Below are positions 14,829 to 15,668 of a stretch of DNA of 15,668 bases, in pieces. Position 1 is the stretch's first letter, and every line of letters starts with the position of its first letter. The position numbers and the translations under genes are program-made. Source of the DNA: CAVQYV01 sp963718295 [NCBI: uncultured Methylomirabilota bacterium] (GTDB taxonomy: Bacteria > Methylomirabilota > Methylomirabilia > CAVQYV01); the NCBI GenBank assembly GCA_963718295.1, contig CAVQYV010000013.1, positions 1 through 15,668 on the forward strand, written 5' to 3'. The notes beneath the pieces are model-generated. The model did no database searches. It saw nothing but the letters and a program-made list of their open reading frames with translations, and was not told the origin of the DNA.

Positions 14829-15668
14829 CTGTGCACTTTAGGCACATCCCGTTCTGCGCTTGGGTCAATTTCACCGAGTTCGCAACGACTACACCCAGCG
14901 CGCAACGGCAGTCGGCCAAACTGTGGCGAGATACACCACCCCGATCGCGTCCGGGCTGAGGCGGAAGTGCCCGAGGTCTGTCAGACCTGTGGCGCAAGAG
15001 CTTGGCAGAATCTGCATCGGTGTGCACCGCCGGGCACTCGGCAGAATGGTCGTCGCTGCCGTGGCAAGTGGATGGTGACTGCCGCCACATCCCCCGCGGC
15101 CGGCTTTGCCTGAACGACGCCTTCTGTCGGCAGTGGCAGCCGAATCGGCACCTGAAAGGCCGCGCCCGATGGCCGATCGCTAGGCGCGGGGACCACGGGG
15201 CGATCAGCGTTTACTTTGCATAAACCCGAAATCCGGACACCAATATCCGGACTTGGCCGCAGGGGATGCGCGCGAGCCTCGGTAGCCGTGCCAGGCTCCC
15301 GGTAGCCGGCTGCGCGGCCCACTTGTAAGCTTCCAAATTGTGCCTTGCACAGCTTGAAATCCACACGCACTCAGGCTCACCTGCCGAGTGTTGGGGGGCA
15401 GAAGGTGCTGTGCCAAAAACCCGCTCGCTGACGACTTCTTGGCGTTTTGAATTGTGAGATGAGTTTTTGGAAGTGGGTTGTCCGGGGATTCGCGAAGCGG
15501 CGGAGTTTCGGCGGACGTAAAGCGAAAAAGGAACGAATCCGGCACGCGCCATAAGCTTTAACTCCAACCGTTGTTGACGGTAGGCCGGCTTGCGCCTAGA
15601 TCGGCGGGAAACCGGCTGGAGCGGGCGCCAAGAAGAAAATCTGTCTTCGGAATTCCCCATAAGGCTAG
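14829..15668. other. Unassigned 840 bases at the right end
   Basis: Long open frames exist on the minus strand (for example 15660-15211), but their products are rich in Arg, Ser and Pro, show no motif, have no ribosome site and look like open frames arising from GC content. Visible small features are a hairpin TGTGC-ACTTTAG-GCACA (14830-14846), a repeated ATCCGGAC spaced by six bases (15233-15254), and a five-base hairpin ACCGT-TGTTG-ACGGT near 15570. None identifies a gene. Confidence 0.4.

Noticed and set aside
15211-15660. 149-residue minus-strand frame at the right end
   Set aside because: Arg/Ser/Pro-rich, no motif, no ribosome site, and overlapped by two other equally open frames.
1-15668. 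CRISPR array
   Set aside because: No regularly spaced direct repeats of 24-40 bases were seen; the only repeats are the paralogous pseudogenes, one short tandem repeat and the inserted element.

Overview
The window reads as an accessory region of a GC-rich bacterial chromosome. It has a tRNA-Asp gene, Shine-Dalgarno sites of the AAGGAG/AGGGAGGA type, a lipoprotein signal and Nramp-like and Zn-dehydrogenase families. The lineage cannot be fixed from the sequence. Multiple cyclase-TolB-TPR genes, toxin-antitoxin relics and the Nramp-like/sugar-isomerase pair would suit an uncultured proteobacterium, Desulfobacterota or NC10-like soil or sediment organism, but that is a guess.

Layout. (1) 1-5236 is a graveyard: a broken DUF2442/DUF4160 pair on the plus strand, then two tandem paralogous genes on the minus strand (class III nucleotide cyclase + membrane helix + TolB-like domain + TPR repeats), both ruined by frameshifts and stop codons, with a broken RHH/ParE-type toxin-antitoxin locus between them. 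(2) 5237-5915 has no supported gene but holds a minus-strand terminator, a compact three-stem fold and a promoter candidate. (3) 5958-11820 is the intact core, all plus strand: a PD-(D/E)XK nuclease-like gene, a beta-helix lipoprotein, a short two-cluster ferredoxin that looks like the stump of a nitroreductase, a decayed tRNA-Val-like sequence next to an intact tRNA-Asp with terminator, then a probable two-gene operon of an Nramp-like transporter and an FucI/AraA-type sugar isomerase. (4) 11978-14420 on the minus strand is decayed again: a Zn-dependent dehydrogenase with at least four indels, a diacylglycerol-kinase-like gene lacking its N-terminus, and a serine-recombinase fragment lying directly against that broken end. 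(5) 14610-14817 is a 208-bp non-autonomous insertion element with perfect 20-bp inverted ends and an 11-bp target duplication. (6) 14829-15668 shows no supportable gene.

How it fits together. The transporter and isomerase probably work together in import and isomerisation of a sugar-like compound, and the convergent dehydrogenase may once have belonged to the same catabolism. The rest looks like a region where mobile DNA and toxin-antitoxin modules came and went. Indels cluster in both flanks, while the larger genes of the core are open over about 4.5 kb of coding sequence. This favours real gene decay over uniform sequencing error, although local assembly error cannot be excluded without reads.
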